NCBI GenBank assembly: GCA_002435865.1
Contig: DIWV01000006.1
Location: 43,313-107,312 of the forward strand
Reading direction: 5' to 3'
DNA length: 64,000 bases
Source: Cloacimonetes bacterium UBA6097
GTDB taxonomy: Bacteria; Cloacimonadota; Cloacimonadia; Cloacimonadales; Cloacimonadaceae
Part shown: positions 41,606 to 51,192 of the stretch, piece after piece
Numbering within the stretch: position 1 is the stretch's first letter
How the letters are laid out: the number at the start of each line of letters is the position of its first letter
Translations under genes and position numbers: made by a program
Notes under the pieces: model-generated
Seen by the model: only the letters and a program-made list of their open reading frames with translations
Told to the model about the DNA's origin: nothing
The model's database searches: none

Positions 41606-43024
41606 TTACTGCATAATCTTTTCGGAGATTTTGTTTAGTGGTGTAATAGTCCTATCCCGCAGGTTTACCTGCCAGACGTAATACAAATTTTCAGAAGGAG
41701 TCAGCAAATCATATCTGGCTTCATATTTGTACTGTCCAGATGAACGAAGTACTTTCCAACCTGAATCCCGTATTTCATCAATTTTGAATTTCTTTAACAG
41801 AACTTGCTTTTGTGCTTGAATTCTCCTGTATAAAAGCCCATTTTGGTAATCAGTAATGATTTTTTTTGTAAAGGCAACAGGATCTTTGTCAGCTTCAATT
41901 ACATTGCCCATAATTGTTACCCGTTCAGAATAATATGCCAGTTTATCAAGCTGATAGGCTAACGAATATAAGCGTCTTGCTTCTGTATAGTTTCTGTTAA
42001 GTTCCATTTTATTCGCTTCAGTCGCTAAATCAGAAGCTTCCTTTATATTCCTTTGAATATTGCGCAAATTGGTAATAGCTTGTTTTGCAATTTCAAAATC
42101 AGGGATTATTTCAAAAGTCTTTTCATAATATAACAATGCATTATCAAAGTCTCTTATTTGAAGATAATCATTTCCCTTTTCCACATAAAGAAAAGCAATA
42201 TCTTTCAGTCGCTGGTTGATGACTTCTTTCTTTTTAGGGTCATATTGCATAGCTTTCAGAAAAAGTCTGTTGGCTTCAAAATAATCTTTCTTTTGGATAT
42301 CAATTTCTGCAAGTTGCTGATATATATTAGAGATTTCCCCCTCAACTTTAACCGGGTCGGAAACGGGATAGCGTCTTATCTGGAACAAGTCTTCCAAAGC
42401 AGCATCGTACTCCTTTTTTATTGCTTTACCAATAGCTTCATCGATATTAATGTCTATAAAACGCTGTATATAAGGTCTGGCAAGGATTTCGTATTTATTT
42501 TCCGGGTAGTTATCATAGAGAAACATATAGTCATTCCATGCTGATTGTTTGTCTTTGTAATAATCGAGATAGATTTTTATCCTGGTATGTAAAACTTCCG
42601 GAATCAAATCAGAAGTTGAAATCTCTTTTGTTATCAGAGTTAAGTAACTCATAGCTTTAGGTATATCATTTGCTTCGATGGCATCCTGAGCAAGGGTATT
42701 ATATACTTTAGCCAATTCCACATCAGATTGTTTAGAATTCGCTAATTTTAAAAGCCTGATTGCCAGAGCCCAGTTTTCTTTTTCAATTGCAGCCAAACCC
42801 AGTTCATAATAACAGGACGACCTTGTCAGCTCTGCCCGTGTGATAAAAGCTCCGTTTTTCCCTGTGTTAATATAGTTATCAAGTAATTCAATCGATGCAG
42901 CATAACGTCTTTGTGAATACAGAGATTCAGCAGACCTGAATTTATTGTGCTCACAAGCCGTAACAATAAGAATAGTCAGCAGCAGAATAATATAGGATTT
43001 AGGTTTAAGACGTTTCGTTAACAA
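41606..43024 (-). CDS. TPR lipoprotein
   Basis: I choose a TTG start at 43024. It lies 8 nt after a strong GGGAG site, opens a clean lipoprotein signal (TKRLKPKSYIILLLTILIVTAC), and avoids overlap with the hydrolase gene that ends at 43038. ATGs at 43078 and 43057 would put a charged extension before the signal and overlap that gene. The 472-residue product is built of TPR-like helices (FRSAESLYSQRRYAASIELL, DFDNALLYYEKTFEIIPDF). It may be an assembly factor of the outer membrane or a gliding/secretion-type component. No specific family is recognised. Confidence 0.7.
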   Translation of the reverse strand: MLTKRLKPKSYIILLLTILIVTACEHNKFRSAESLYSQRRYAASIELLDNYINTGKNGAFITRAELTRSSCYYELGLAAIEKENWALAIRLLKLANSKQSDVELAKVYNTLAQDAIEANDIPKAMSYLTLITKEISTSDLIPEVLHTRIKIYLDYYKDKQSAWNDYMFLYDNYPENKYEILARPYIQRFIDINIDEAIGKAIKKEYDAALEDLFQIRRYPVSDPVKVEGEISNIYQQLAEIDIQKKDYFEANRLFLKAMQYDPKKKEVINQRLKDIAFLYVEKGNDYLQIRDFDNALLYYEKTFEIIPDFEIAKQAITNLRNIQRNIKEASDLATEANKMELNRNYTEARRLYSLAYQLDKLAYYSERVTIMGNVIEADKDPVAFTKKIITDYQNGLLYRRIQAQKQVLLKKFKIDEIRDSGWKVLRSSGQYKYEARYDLLTPSENLYYVWQVNLRDRTITPLNKISEKIMQ

Positions 43025-43037
43025 AAAATCTATCTCC

Positions 43038-43778
43038 CTAAAGATTGTTGGTAACATTTTCCTGTGCAAAATAAACATTATTATGAGGATTATTGTCCAT
43101 CCATATTTTTAGTTTGTCAGATATTCCATGATTTAGAATCAGATACTTATCAGGTATTTGAATCAGTGATATTATCAATTCTGCATCAGGGTGAAGCGCA
43201 TCAAGGATAATAACATCTGCATTTTCTAATATCGGCTGGATATTACTAAATGTGCTGATATCAGATGTATATACAAGTGTCTTATTATCATCGCGGAGAT
43301 TGAAACAAAAAGAATGCATTGTATTGGGATATTGCTGTGATTTAATAAACTCCCCATATCCTGTTAAATGGTCGGTCAAAGCTACTGATATATTGGAATA
43401 ATATTGACCTGTTTCCAGGACTTCGTACACGTTAAGTGCAAAAGGGAAGCGTTGTTCAAAGGTATAGAACATATGCATTGTTTCAATAAATGCTGCTGGT
43501 CTTTCCGGTAAAAACAAATTCAGGGGTTTGGTCCTGCCTTGTAAATAAAGCATCTGCAAAACCATATAAATGCCGGCAATGTGGTCGGGATGATAGTGGC
43601 TTATAAATATTGCATTCAGAAAATTATGATCAAACTTATGCTTGATTAACTGTTTTGAGGTTCCTTCACCGCAATCAATCAGAAAATTTCCCTGATTTGT
43701 CTGGAAAACCAAACTGGATAAATGGTAATCGGGGTGTGGTAAACCGGAGCCGGCTCCCAGGATTGTATATTTCATCAA
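43038..43778 (-). CDS. RNase Z-like metallo-beta-lactamase-fold hydrolase
   Basis: A 246-residue protein. The metal motif SHYHPDHIAG near residues 59-68 replaces the usual SHxHxDH. LIDCGEGTSKQL, DALHPDA and the C-terminal NHG are as in the RNase Z/arylsulfatase-like branch. It is shorter than true RNase Z (about 300) and lacks an obvious exosite arm, so tRNA 3' processing is uncertain. A small-molecule or phosphodiester hydrolase is the alternative. It lies 5 nt after the WecA-like gene. Confidence 0.75.
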   Translation of the reverse strand: MMKYTILGAGSGLPHPDYHLSSLVFQTNQGNFLIDCGEGTSKQLIKHKFDHNFLNAIFISHYHPDHIAGIYMVLQMLYLQGRTKPLNLFLPERPAAFIETMHMFYTFEQRFPFALNVYEVLETGQYYSNISVALTDHLTGYGEFIKSQQYPNTMHSFCFNLRDDNKTLVYTSDISTFSNIQPILENADVIILDALHPDAELIISLIQIPDKYLILNHGISDKLKIWMDNNPHNNVYFAQENVTNNL

Positions 43779-43783
43779 GATTC

Positions 43784-44872
43784 CTATTTTTTAATTTGGT
43801 TTTGCGGGACCACAATAGGTATTTGGTCCAGTTTCATGCCAAAAATTATAAATATTATTGCAAACAGACCGGTAGTTATCAAAAGCAAAGGTCTGGAACC
43901 TACCCGGAAAACTACTATTGTGGTTAAGACAATAATAATGTTTATCAGATAAATCATAACAGCAGTGACTTTTGCAGAGCCAAGCACTGTGAATATCCTG
44001 TGTGTGGAATGGTCTTTTCCTGCCTGCATAACATGCCTGCCATCTCTTTTGCGGGTATAACTGACCAAAGCAATATCAAATATAGCATAACTTAATAGCA
44101 GAACAGGTAAAAGGAAAAACCACTTATCATTTTTTTGGTTTCCCGCAAACTGCGCCATTAAAATTCCCATGGAAGACAAGAAATAACCGATAAACATGCT
44201 GCCTGCATCACCTAGAAATATTCGTGCCGGATTAAAATTATACGGGATAAAGCCTAATGTTGCCCCGGAAAAGCTCAGGGATATTAAGGCAATAAGTGCC
44301 ATCACTCCGGCATTAGCTGTCGTATTCATCAGGCTGAAGACAAAGAAGCCCAATCCCAGAATTGCTGCCATACCGGTGATTATACCATCCATATTGTCCA
44401 GGAAATTCAAAGCATTCATAAGTCCAACCATCCATAGCACCAATAATGGCAAGGTGATATAGATAGAACCAAACATCATAAACAGTTCCCTGGTATCATA
44501 ATTGGATAAGATAAATATCATACTTACCAGTATCTGACCTGATAACTTGATGATAGGTTTCATTCCGTATTTATCATCCCATAATCCCAATAGAACTATC
44601 AGGACAGAACCGGTAAGATAACCGATTATACCCATATCAAAAGTACGGGAAGAAGTAATTGCTACATCATAAAGACAGAGGAGAAAAAAGCCGATAAAGA
44701 CACTAAGCCCGCCCATTAGAGGGACGGCTTTCTGATGTATCTTTCTGGCTTCAGGTTTATCTACAAAATTAGTCCAATTCGCAAACTTGATTACAAAAGG
44801 AGTAAGACCATAGACAAACAGCCATGACATTATAAATACACTGATATATTCATAAATCTGGTAGTTCATCAA
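43784..44872 (-). CDS. Polyprenyl-phosphate GlcNAc-1-phosphate transferase (WecA/TagO/MraY superfamily)
   Basis: A 362-residue membrane protein with about ten helices. Superfamily motifs are present: KIHQKAVPLMGGLSVF, LLGLWDDKYGMKPIIKL, ALNFLDNMDGI, FNPARIFLGDAGSMFIGY and GKDHSTHRIF, the last corresponding to the His-rich loop of the WecA/TagO branch. It transfers a sugar-1-phosphate (probably GlcNAc-1-P) to undecaprenyl phosphate, starting synthesis of an O-antigen, capsule or other polymer. MraY is less likely given the loop. Confidence 0.9.
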   Translation of the reverse strand: MMNYQIYEYISVFIMSWLFVYGLTPFVIKFANWTNFVDKPEARKIHQKAVPLMGGLSVFIGFFLLCLYDVAITSSRTFDMGIIGYLTGSVLIVLLGLWDDKYGMKPIIKLSGQILVSMIFILSNYDTRELFMMFGSIYITLPLLVLWMVGLMNALNFLDNMDGIITGMAAILGLGFFVFSLMNTTANAGVMALIALISLSFSGATLGFIPYNFNPARIFLGDAGSMFIGYFLSSMGILMAQFAGNQKNDKWFFLLPVLLLSYAIFDIALVSYTRKRDGRHVMQAGKDHSTHRIFTVLGSAKVTAVMIYLINIIIVLTTIVVFRVGSRPLLLITTGLFAIIFIIFGMKLDQIPIVVPQNQIKK

Positions 44873-44924
44873 TTTCTCCTGAATCTAAACAATCATACCC
44901 TTTTTTTGATTTTATGCTAATTTG

Positions 44925-46412
44925 TCAAAGCTTTTTCTTGCCAAGCTGTTTTTCTACCTGCCTTTCTATTGCATCATAGATTAAATCATTTGTGATATTT
45001 ATATCAAATGGCTTAAATCCCAAATACTTATCCCATTGTCCTGCCACATAATCATGTGAGACAATCCTGTATATTTTATCGTCTTCAACCGGTTGGTTAT
45101 TAACCTCAATATCCCAGACTTTATTGTCATTAAGAAAATCCTTAGTCTGCCATTTCAGATTATAAGTCTGCAGAATGTCGTGTTCTATTGTATTCATCAG
45201 GTTCAGGTTTAATTCTATCATAGCTTTCAAATCTCTTCCATAACAAGAAAAGACAGTGATGTAATTGGTAAAGGGAAGCATTTCCGTTAAATCCCTGACT
45301 TTAATTTCACCTGCAGGAATTGACTTGCGCAAGCCACCGCAGTTAATCATAGCCATATCAGGTTTGTATTTTTCTTTGTATTCATTATACAGAGCCTGAG
45401 CCTGCCATTGTGACGCAGCAGTTTCCTTGTATTTATCCGGAATCCAGTCCACATCTGTATATCCGATAATTCTGCTCATATCCAGATCAATCTTTGCAGT
45501 AATAGTATGAAAGAAGTCCGTAAACTCAGTTTCTTTTGTACTTGAGGTTTGTACTACAGGAAACAGACAAACAGTATCAGGATTGAGGGTTGCTATCCTG
45601 TCATTGACAATATCAAGATCCAGCCTGCCATAATAAACCAGATGTGAACCAGCCTGTACAATGTAAATTCCGTTTACAATCATCGGCGTTTCAGTAGCAG
45701 CATGGGTATGTCCGCCTACAATCAGGTCTATCCTGTTATCAAGCTGGGTAGCTAATAAGCTGTCAGCATCAATGCCATTATGTGTGAGCAGGATGATTAG
45801 ATCCGTCTTTTTATCCAGTTTATCAATATATTTATCAATAGCTTGTTTATAAGGCTGGACAACAAGATTCTTAACGTTTTCCACTTTTACTTTTTCTGGC
45901 AATTCTGTCAGAGTCAATCCTATTACACCAATTCTCAGCTTACCTTGTTTAAATATCTTGTAAGGTGTTTTGGATATTGGTTTTCCATTCTTTTTATAGA
46001 CAAGATTTGCGCTGATAATGGGATACTTTGCCAACCTGGCAAGCCTGAGTGTATTATTATAGGATTGGTCAAATTCATGATTACCGAAAGTAGCAGCATC
46101 GAGTCCCATCTTATTAAACGCTTCCACAACTGCGCCACCCATAGCATTCTTGTAAATTAGTGAAGAGAAAACACTTCCTGTTTGCTGGTCACCTGCATCC
46201 AGCCAAAGTGAATATTTTAATGTATCTCTTTGTGCAGTAATAATATTATTCAGGCTTTCGTAACCGCCCAAAGTTATACTTCCTTCCTTGGTTTTATACG
46301 TCGTAGGAAGATATGCGCCATGGGTGTCATTTGTAAAAAACAGGGTAATCGGCTCTGCTGAAAGAAATAGACACAACAAGATAAATATGATGCTAATAAT
46401 GGTCTTCCTCAT
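44925..46412 (-). CDS. Periplasmic 5'-nucleotidase/UDP-sugar hydrolase family
   Basis: The start at 46412 follows GGAG by 6 nt, and an ATG four codons upstream is less well placed. The 495-residue protein has a signal peptide (about 1-18). The metallophosphatase domain shows FFTNDTHGAY, DAGDQQTGSVF, GNHEFDQS, LTHNGIDAD and GGHTHAATET, and the C-terminal 5'-nucleotidase domain shows NCGGLRKSI and EMLPFTNYITVF. It hydrolyses nucleotides or UDP-sugars in the periplasm to scavenge phosphate and nucleosides. It is monocistronic. Confidence 0.93.
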   Translation of the reverse strand: MRKTIISIIFILLCLFLSAEPITLFFTNDTHGAYLPTTYKTKEGSITLGGYESLNNIITAQRDTLKYSLWLDAGDQQTGSVFSSLIYKNAMGGAVVEAFNKMGLDAATFGNHEFDQSYNNTLRLARLAKYPIISANLVYKKNGKPISKTPYKIFKQGKLRIGVIGLTLTELPEKVKVENVKNLVVQPYKQAIDKYIDKLDKKTDLIILLTHNGIDADSLLATQLDNRIDLIVGGHTHAATETPMIVNGIYIVQAGSHLVYYGRLDLDIVNDRIATLNPDTVCLFPVVQTSSTKETEFTDFFHTITAKIDLDMSRIIGYTDVDWIPDKYKETAASQWQAQALYNEYKEKYKPDMAMINCGGLRKSIPAGEIKVRDLTEMLPFTNYITVFSCYGRDLKAMIELNLNLMNTIEHDILQTYNLKWQTKDFLNDNKVWDIEVNNQPVEDDKIYRIVSHDYVAGQWDKYLGFKPFDINITNDLIYDAIERQVEKQLGKKKL

Positions 46413-46758
46413 GTAAATCTCCAATCAATATTTAAGTTCGAATTTTTTCAACTAATACCACTAATATACTATCATATTAAAAAGCAAGAAAAACATAATA
46501 CTCATTAAACGAAAGCGCTTCTGCAAGTATTTACTATATACAGATTTTACCAGATCCAAACTCAAACATTTCTGATTTAAAACTTAATCAGTTCTCTTTA
46601 CACGGAGGGAGTTTTCAGGGAGTCATCAGGGAGTCATCAGGGACTTAGTCCCTGATGACTCCCTGATGACCCTCTTATGATTCCATGTGTCAATTAAGAT
46701 TAAAAAGAGAGCTGAATTAGATATAATAGACTGAAAAAAGTAGATTTATAAAGATGTA
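46413..46758. other. Intergenic region with repeat copy D
   Basis: No gene is seen. The stretch carries the palindromic repeat at 46607-46684 and the probable promoter of the 5'-nucleotidase gene. Confidence 0.6.
46607..46684. repeat. 11-nt-period palindromic repeat, copy D
   Basis: The units are GGGAGTTTTCA, GGGAGTCATCA (twice), the centre GGGACTTAGTCCC, TGATGACTCCC, TGATGACCCTC and a degenerate TTATGATTCC. The unit AGTCATCA is shared with copy A 40 kb away, including the degenerate first unit, while the centre differs. Confidence 0.9.
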
Positions 46759-47481
46759 TTATTTTGTAAGCAGCAACTCTACTTCAGATAAATCATCCGG
46801 TGTGTCAATTCCGATGCCCTGGTAATCTGTTTTGACCATGCGGATGGGGATGCAGTTTTCCAGGAAGCGGAGCTGCTCCAGTTTTTCTACTTGCTCCAGT
46901 TTGCCTTGGGGGAGTTTAATGAAATCCAGTAAAGCTTGCTTTCTATAGGCATAAACTCCAATATGACGATAATGTTCAATATCGGCAATTCCATCGCGGT
47001 TATAGGGGATAGGTGAACGGGAAAAATAGAGAGCATTTAAATAATAATCAGTAACAACTTTAACTATATTTATATTAAGTAATTCTTTAGGGTCTTTCAG
47101 GGCTGTCATCAGGGATGCGACCTGTACATTTTGGTCCCGGAAAATTTCTTTTAATTTTGCCAGAGGTTCAGTTGTTATCATCGGTTCATCACCCTGGATA
47201 TTAAAGACAACATCGCAATCCAAATCGTTAATAACTTCAGCAATCCTGTCACTACCGCTGGGATGGTCCGGGGAAGTTAACTGATAATTACCATTGAACA
47301 GCCTGACTGCTTCGACAATTCTTTTATCATCAGTGGCAACAATCACATCCTGGAAGAGATTGCTGCTATAGACACGCTCATAGACATGCTGGATTATAGG
47401 TTTACCATTCAGGATTGCCAGTGGTTTTCCCGGAAACCTGACAGATGCATAACGGGCAGGGATGACTGCGATGAATTTCAT
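46759..47481 (-). CDS. kdsB: 3-deoxy-manno-octulosonate cytidylyltransferase
   Basis: A 240-residue CMP-Kdo synthetase of normal length, with VIPARYASVRFPGKPLA, VIVATDD, HPSGSDRIAEV, FNIQGDEPMI and YFSRSPIPYNR. It activates Kdo for lipopolysaccharide, direct evidence for an LPS-bearing outer membrane. It follows the lipoprotein gene by 7 nt in the mnmG group of genes. Confidence 0.96.
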   Translation of the reverse strand: MKFIAVIPARYASVRFPGKPLAILNGKPIIQHVYERVYSSNLFQDVIVATDDKRIVEAVRLFNGNYQLTSPDHPSGSDRIAEVINDLDCDVVFNIQGDEPMITTEPLAKLKEIFRDQNVQVASLMTALKDPKELLNINIVKVVTDYYLNALYFSRSPIPYNRDGIADIEHYRHIGVYAYRKQALLDFIKLPQGKLEQVEKLEQLRFLENCIPIRMVKTDYQGIGIDTPDDLSEVELLLTK

Positions 47482-47488
47482 ATGATAT

Positions 47489-48325
47489 TTATTTTAATTT
47501 CTTTGCTTTGAGCATGATGAAAACGTTGTAACTGGATTTGCCGTCATTCGTTTTACTATACAGCCAGTTCTGGGCAAAGGATGCATCAATATTACTCATA
47601 ACCTGGTCAATAATCTTTTCTTTTTCAGTTGGATCTTCAGTTTTCCGTATAGTACTCATAACATTCAGCAAACGGAACTGAGCAATCTTATAAAGTGCAT
47701 TTTCCTGGGCTTTTTTCCAGGCATTGATGAAACTGGAATCTTCACCAGCACCCACAACATACACAAAATCATCGTCTGTTTTAGTGCTTTGTGATAAGCA
47801 CCATTCCGGAGTTTTACCGGCGGAAGTCCTGATAATATCTTCATTTGCTTTAACATCATCTGTGCTCATAAGGTATAATTTATAGCCATCAAATGAAGTT
47901 TCAGCAATTGATGTCAATTGGTACTGGTTTTGTTCAAGGTATTGTGGATCAGGAATTATCTTGATTTTGAAATCTGGTATTGCAGCGTTATCTGCTTCCA
48001 TTTCCGAATATTGGATAACTTCCTCTTTATCAGTAGAAAAAGAACCGTGATTTAATGCAAAAGACATTTCTGCGAACTTCAAAGCTGTATCTTTGGGATT
48101 TTGTTTCTTTGCATCAGAATCCATTGCAATCCCCACAGCAGCATTTCCATCTTTAGGATACAAAAGCCAGGCAGGTAAATCAAGCAAATTATAGATTGTT
48201 ATTGATTTCGTTGGCAAGATCAGCCCTTCCTGGACAGGTTCTATCGGTTTATTATGACTGCAGCCAAAGGAAATCAAAGCCCAAATGGCTATCAAAGATA
48301 GACAAATAACATTTCTTAATCTCAT
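47489..48325 (-). CDS. Lipoprotein of unknown function (LPP20-like pattern)
   Basis: A 278-residue lipoprotein with lipobox SFGC (Cys near residue 22). Two similar segments appear: LPAWLLYPKDGNAAVGIAMDSD...DTALKFAEMSFA and TPEWCLSQSTKTDDDFVYVVGAGEDS...AWKKAQENALYKIA. This repeats the W..P....vyavG.......a...A...A pattern of the LPP20/LpoB-like lipoproteins. It overlaps the mnmG stop by 4 bp, so translation is probably coupled. Confidence 0.65.
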   Translation of the reverse strand: MRLRNVICLSLIAIWALISFGCSHNKPIEPVQEGLILPTKSITIYNLLDLPAWLLYPKDGNAAVGIAMDSDAKKQNPKDTALKFAEMSFALNHGSFSTDKEEVIQYSEMEADNAAIPDFKIKIIPDPQYLEQNQYQLTSIAETSFDGYKLYLMSTDDVKANEDIIRTSAGKTPEWCLSQSTKTDDDFVYVVGAGEDSSFINAWKKAQENALYKIAQFRLLNVMSTIRKTEDPTEKEKIIDQVMSNIDASFAQNWLYSKTNDGKSSYNVFIMLKAKKLK

Positions 48326-50187
48326 TCTTTATCCTCAATCTGAGTTTCTTTTTTATTTGAAGAGTATTTTCTCAGCCAAATCATTAAAGCAGCTGCATCT
48401 GTATAATTAACTCCGGGAATACGCATTGCCTGACCAATGCTATGCGGCTTGATACGAGCAAGCTTTTCCCTTGCTTCCCAGGCTATAGTATTAATCTGCA
48501 TAAAATCAAGCTCATCAGGGATTTTAATTTTCTCAGCAGAAGCAAATCTTTCCAGTTCTTCCACCTGCCTTTTAAGATAACCTTCATACTTTATTTCAAG
48601 CTCTATGCGGGTCGCAATGTCGGTAGTTAAATCCGCAGGTTTTTCATATCCAAACCTGCTTAAATCGTCAATAGTTATTTCGGGACGCTTAAGCAGAGCA
48701 GCAAATTTAACAGGTTCCGGCATATCTTTGGTGGCTTTGCAGTTTTCTAACTTAAAACGCTGCTTTTCCCGCTCTTTGATAGCCAGCATAGCCTGGAATT
48801 TCTGCCACCTGACATCTGAGACAAGCCCCAGTTTATAACCCAAAGGCATCATCCTTTCATCAGCGTTGTCCTGCCTGAGCCATAAGCGGTATTCTGCCCT
48901 GGATGTGAACATTCTGTATGGTTCGTTAGTACCTTTGGTGACCAAATCGTCTATTAAAACGCCGATATATGCTTCGGAACGGGTTAAAATAAAGGGATCT
49001 TTGTTATCCAGACAAAGCACAGCATTGATGCCTGCCATAATGCCTTGTGCTGCAGCTTCTTCATAACCTGAGGTTCCATTAATCTGACCAGCCAGATACA
49101 GACCCTTTATTTTCTTGGTTTCCATCGTGGGAAGAATTTCTTCAGGTTCTACATAATCATACTCAATAGCATAGCCATATCGCATAATCTCTGCATTCTC
49201 AAGTCCGGGGATGGAATGGACGATGGCTTCCTGAATTATGGGAGGGAGACTGGTTGAGATGCCGTTAACATAACCTTCATGAGTTTTGGTGCCCTCAGGT
49301 TCGATGAAAATATGATGTGTTTCCTTGTCAGGGAACTTGACTATTTTATCTTCGATAGAAGGACAGTAACGCGGTCCGATGCCTTTGATATATCCGCCAT
49401 AAAGGGATGACAGCTTGATATTGTTTTGTATAATCCTGTGTGTTTCAGGTGTGGTATTGGAAATCAGGCATGAAACCAGGTTTTTGAGAGTGACATAACG
49501 GTAAAAGGAAAATCCGCTGGGATTTTCATCACCCGGTTGAGTTTCCAGCAAGTTGTAATTAAGTGTCCGCAAATCAACCCGGGGAGGTGTGCCTGTTTTG
49601 AAGCGATTGAGTTTAAGACCTGCTTTAATAAGAGATTCAGAAAGTCCTGTAGCTGCAGGTTCTCCGCTTCTTCCACCGGGAAAAGATACAGCTCCGACGT
49701 GGATTAATCCATTCAGGAAAGTGCCGCTGGCGACTATAACTTTTTGTCCGAAATAACTTTTCCCGAGAGAAGTTACAACACCTTTAACTGTATTATCTTC
49801 TATGATTATGTCACTGATGTTTGCTTCAATGATATGCAGATTTGATTGCAGTTCCAGATGTTCACGCATGATTAGAGAATAAAGCTGCCTGTCGTTTTGT
49901 GCCCTGGGTGCCCAGACTGCAGGTCCTTTCTTTTTATTGAGCATTCTGTAGTGGATTCCTGTAAGGTCAGATACGAAGCCAATTTCGCCACCCAAAGCGT
50001 CAATCTCCCTGGCCAGATGTCCTTTGGCAGGACCCCCGACGGATGGATTGCAGCTCATTCTGCCTATTGACTCCATCTTTATAACAAAAACGGCAGTTTT
50101 TGCACCCATCCTGGCACTGGCAAGAGCGGCTTCTACACCGGCATGACCGGCTCCTATTACGAGGACATCAAATTGAGAAGCATTCAT
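48322..50187 (-). CDS. mnmG: tRNA uridine 5-carboxymethylaminomethyl modification enzyme
   Basis: The start at 50187 (MNASQFDVLVIGAGHAG) gives 621 residues, the usual GidA length. An ATG at 50232 would overlap engB and add 15 untypical residues. FAD-binding GAGHAGVEAALASARMG lies near the N-terminus, SCNPSVGGPAKGHL near residue 50, and the C-terminal INTIAWEAREKLARIKP helical region is present. With MnmE it modifies U34 of several tRNAs. mnmE is not in the window. Confidence 0.96.
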   Translation of the reverse strand: MNASQFDVLVIGAGHAGVEAALASARMGAKTAVFVIKMESIGRMSCNPSVGGPAKGHLAREIDALGGEIGFVSDLTGIHYRMLNKKKGPAVWAPRAQNDRQLYSLIMREHLELQSNLHIIEANISDIIIEDNTVKGVVTSLGKSYFGQKVIVASGTFLNGLIHVGAVSFPGGRSGEPAATGLSESLIKAGLKLNRFKTGTPPRVDLRTLNYNLLETQPGDENPSGFSFYRYVTLKNLVSCLISNTTPETHRIIQNNIKLSSLYGGYIKGIGPRYCPSIEDKIVKFPDKETHHIFIEPEGTKTHEGYVNGISTSLPPIIQEAIVHSIPGLENAEIMRYGYAIEYDYVEPEEILPTMETKKIKGLYLAGQINGTSGYEEAAAQGIMAGINAVLCLDNKDPFILTRSEAYIGVLIDDLVTKGTNEPYRMFTSRAEYRLWLRQDNADERMMPLGYKLGLVSDVRWQKFQAMLAIKEREKQRFKLENCKATKDMPEPVKFAALLKRPEITIDDLSRFGYEKPADLTTDIATRIELEIKYEGYLKRQVEELERFASAEKIKIPDELDFMQINTIAWEAREKLARIKPHSIGQAMRIPGVNYTDAAALMIWLRKYSSNKKETQIEDKE

Positions 50188-50203
50188 AAATTGAGTTAGA
50201 GTT

Positions 50204-50815
50204 CTATTTGAGGTGAGATTCAATCCAGGCAATTACATTATCAATACCGGTATTTTTTTCTGAAGAAGTTGGGATAATGGATTTATCTCCCAGGTTTAAT
50301 TGTTTTGCTAATTTAAGTGCAGTTGCCTGAACCTTGGTTTTGGGAATTTTATCTGCTTTCGTCGCAATTACGCAATGCTCAATGTTACGAAGCCTGAGCA
50401 TCTCAATCATAGTTTTGTCTTTGGGATCAGCAGGATGGCGGATATCCACTAAAACCAGAATACCCTTAAGCTGCTGGCGCATATTTAAGTATTTGTCTAT
50501 CATTATACGCCATTTTTCCTGCTCTGCTAAGCCAATCTCAGCAAAGCCATAACCGGGGAAATCTGTGAACTGCATGAAGCCCTGTTGCTCTTTTTCATCA
50601 TCTTTCCAGCGGATGAGAAAGAAATTTAAGGTTCTGGTTTTACCGGGATGGCGGCTGATTTTAGCCAGAAGATGCTTATTGGTAAGGATATTTATCAAAC
50701 TGCTCTTTCCGACATTAGACCTACCGGCAAATGCAAATTCTGCATAGGCAGAAGCCGGATAATCATTAGGCTCGACAGCACTTTTTACGTAAAAAGACTC
50801 AACTATTCGTATCAT
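50204..50815 (-). CDS. engB: Ribosome-biogenesis GTPase YsxC/EngB
   Basis: A 203-residue GTPase with the G1 loop GRSNVGKSSL near residue 31, T in PGKTRTLNFF, G3 DFPGYGFA and G4 TKADK. The length and order match EngB/YihA, needed for large-subunit assembly. It overlaps queD by 4 bp (ATGA-type junction). Confidence 0.96.
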   Translation of the reverse strand: MIRIVESFYVKSAVEPNDYPASAYAEFAFAGRSNVGKSSLINILTNKHLLAKISRHPGKTRTLNFFLIRWKDDEKEQQGFMQFTDFPGYGFAEIGLAEQEKWRIMIDKYLNMRQQLKGILVLVDIRHPADPKDKTMIEMLRLRNIEHCVIATKADKIPKTKVQATALKLAKQLNLGDKSIIPTSSEKNTGIDNVIAWIESHLK

Positions 50816-51186
50816 AATCCATAAACCACAGATGCTTTTTCAGATTCCCATACCTCTGCTTCAACAACTTCACAGGGGCATTGTGAGAGCCTTTGCCCCA
50901 TATTCTCAAAGATATAACGGGCAATGTTCTCAGACGTAGGATTCATTTCCTGAAAAGCAGGCAGGTCATTCAGATATTGATGGTCAAGCTCAGATAACAA
51001 CTCATTGAGCTTCTCTTTAATAATGCCAAAATCCATTGCCATGCCTATCTCATCAAGTTTATCGCACATGACGCAGAGACGTACTTTCCAGTTATGTCCG
51101 TGCAGATTTTTACACAGTCCTTCATAGCCAACTAATTTATGGGCGGAAGAAAAGCTGCTTGTTACATTAAGTTTATACATAATCAA
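50812..51186 (-). CDS. queD: 6-carboxytetrahydropterin synthase (QueD)
   Basis: A 124-residue T-fold enzyme with zinc-ligand histidines in SSAHKL and HGHNWKV, the catalytic Cys in GLCKNLHGHN, and the Glu of VVEAEVWES near the C-terminus. It converts dihydroneopterin triphosphate to 6-carboxytetrahydropterin in queuosine synthesis. The usual partners queC and queE are not in the window. A role as a PTPS paralogue is possible but less likely given its length. Confidence 0.9.
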   Translation of the reverse strand: MIMYKLNVTSSFSSAHKLVGYEGLCKNLHGHNWKVRLCVMCDKLDEIGMAMDFGIIKEKLNELLSELDHQYLNDLPAFQEMNPTSENIARYIFENMGQRLSQCPCEVVEAEVWESEKASVVYGL

Positions 51187-51192
51187 TCTCGC

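Noticed and set aside
41606..43078. TPR lipoprotein starting at ATG 43078
   Set aside because: It would overlap the upstream hydrolase gene by 41 bp and place charged residues before the lipoprotein signal. The TTG at 43024 has a better ribosome site.
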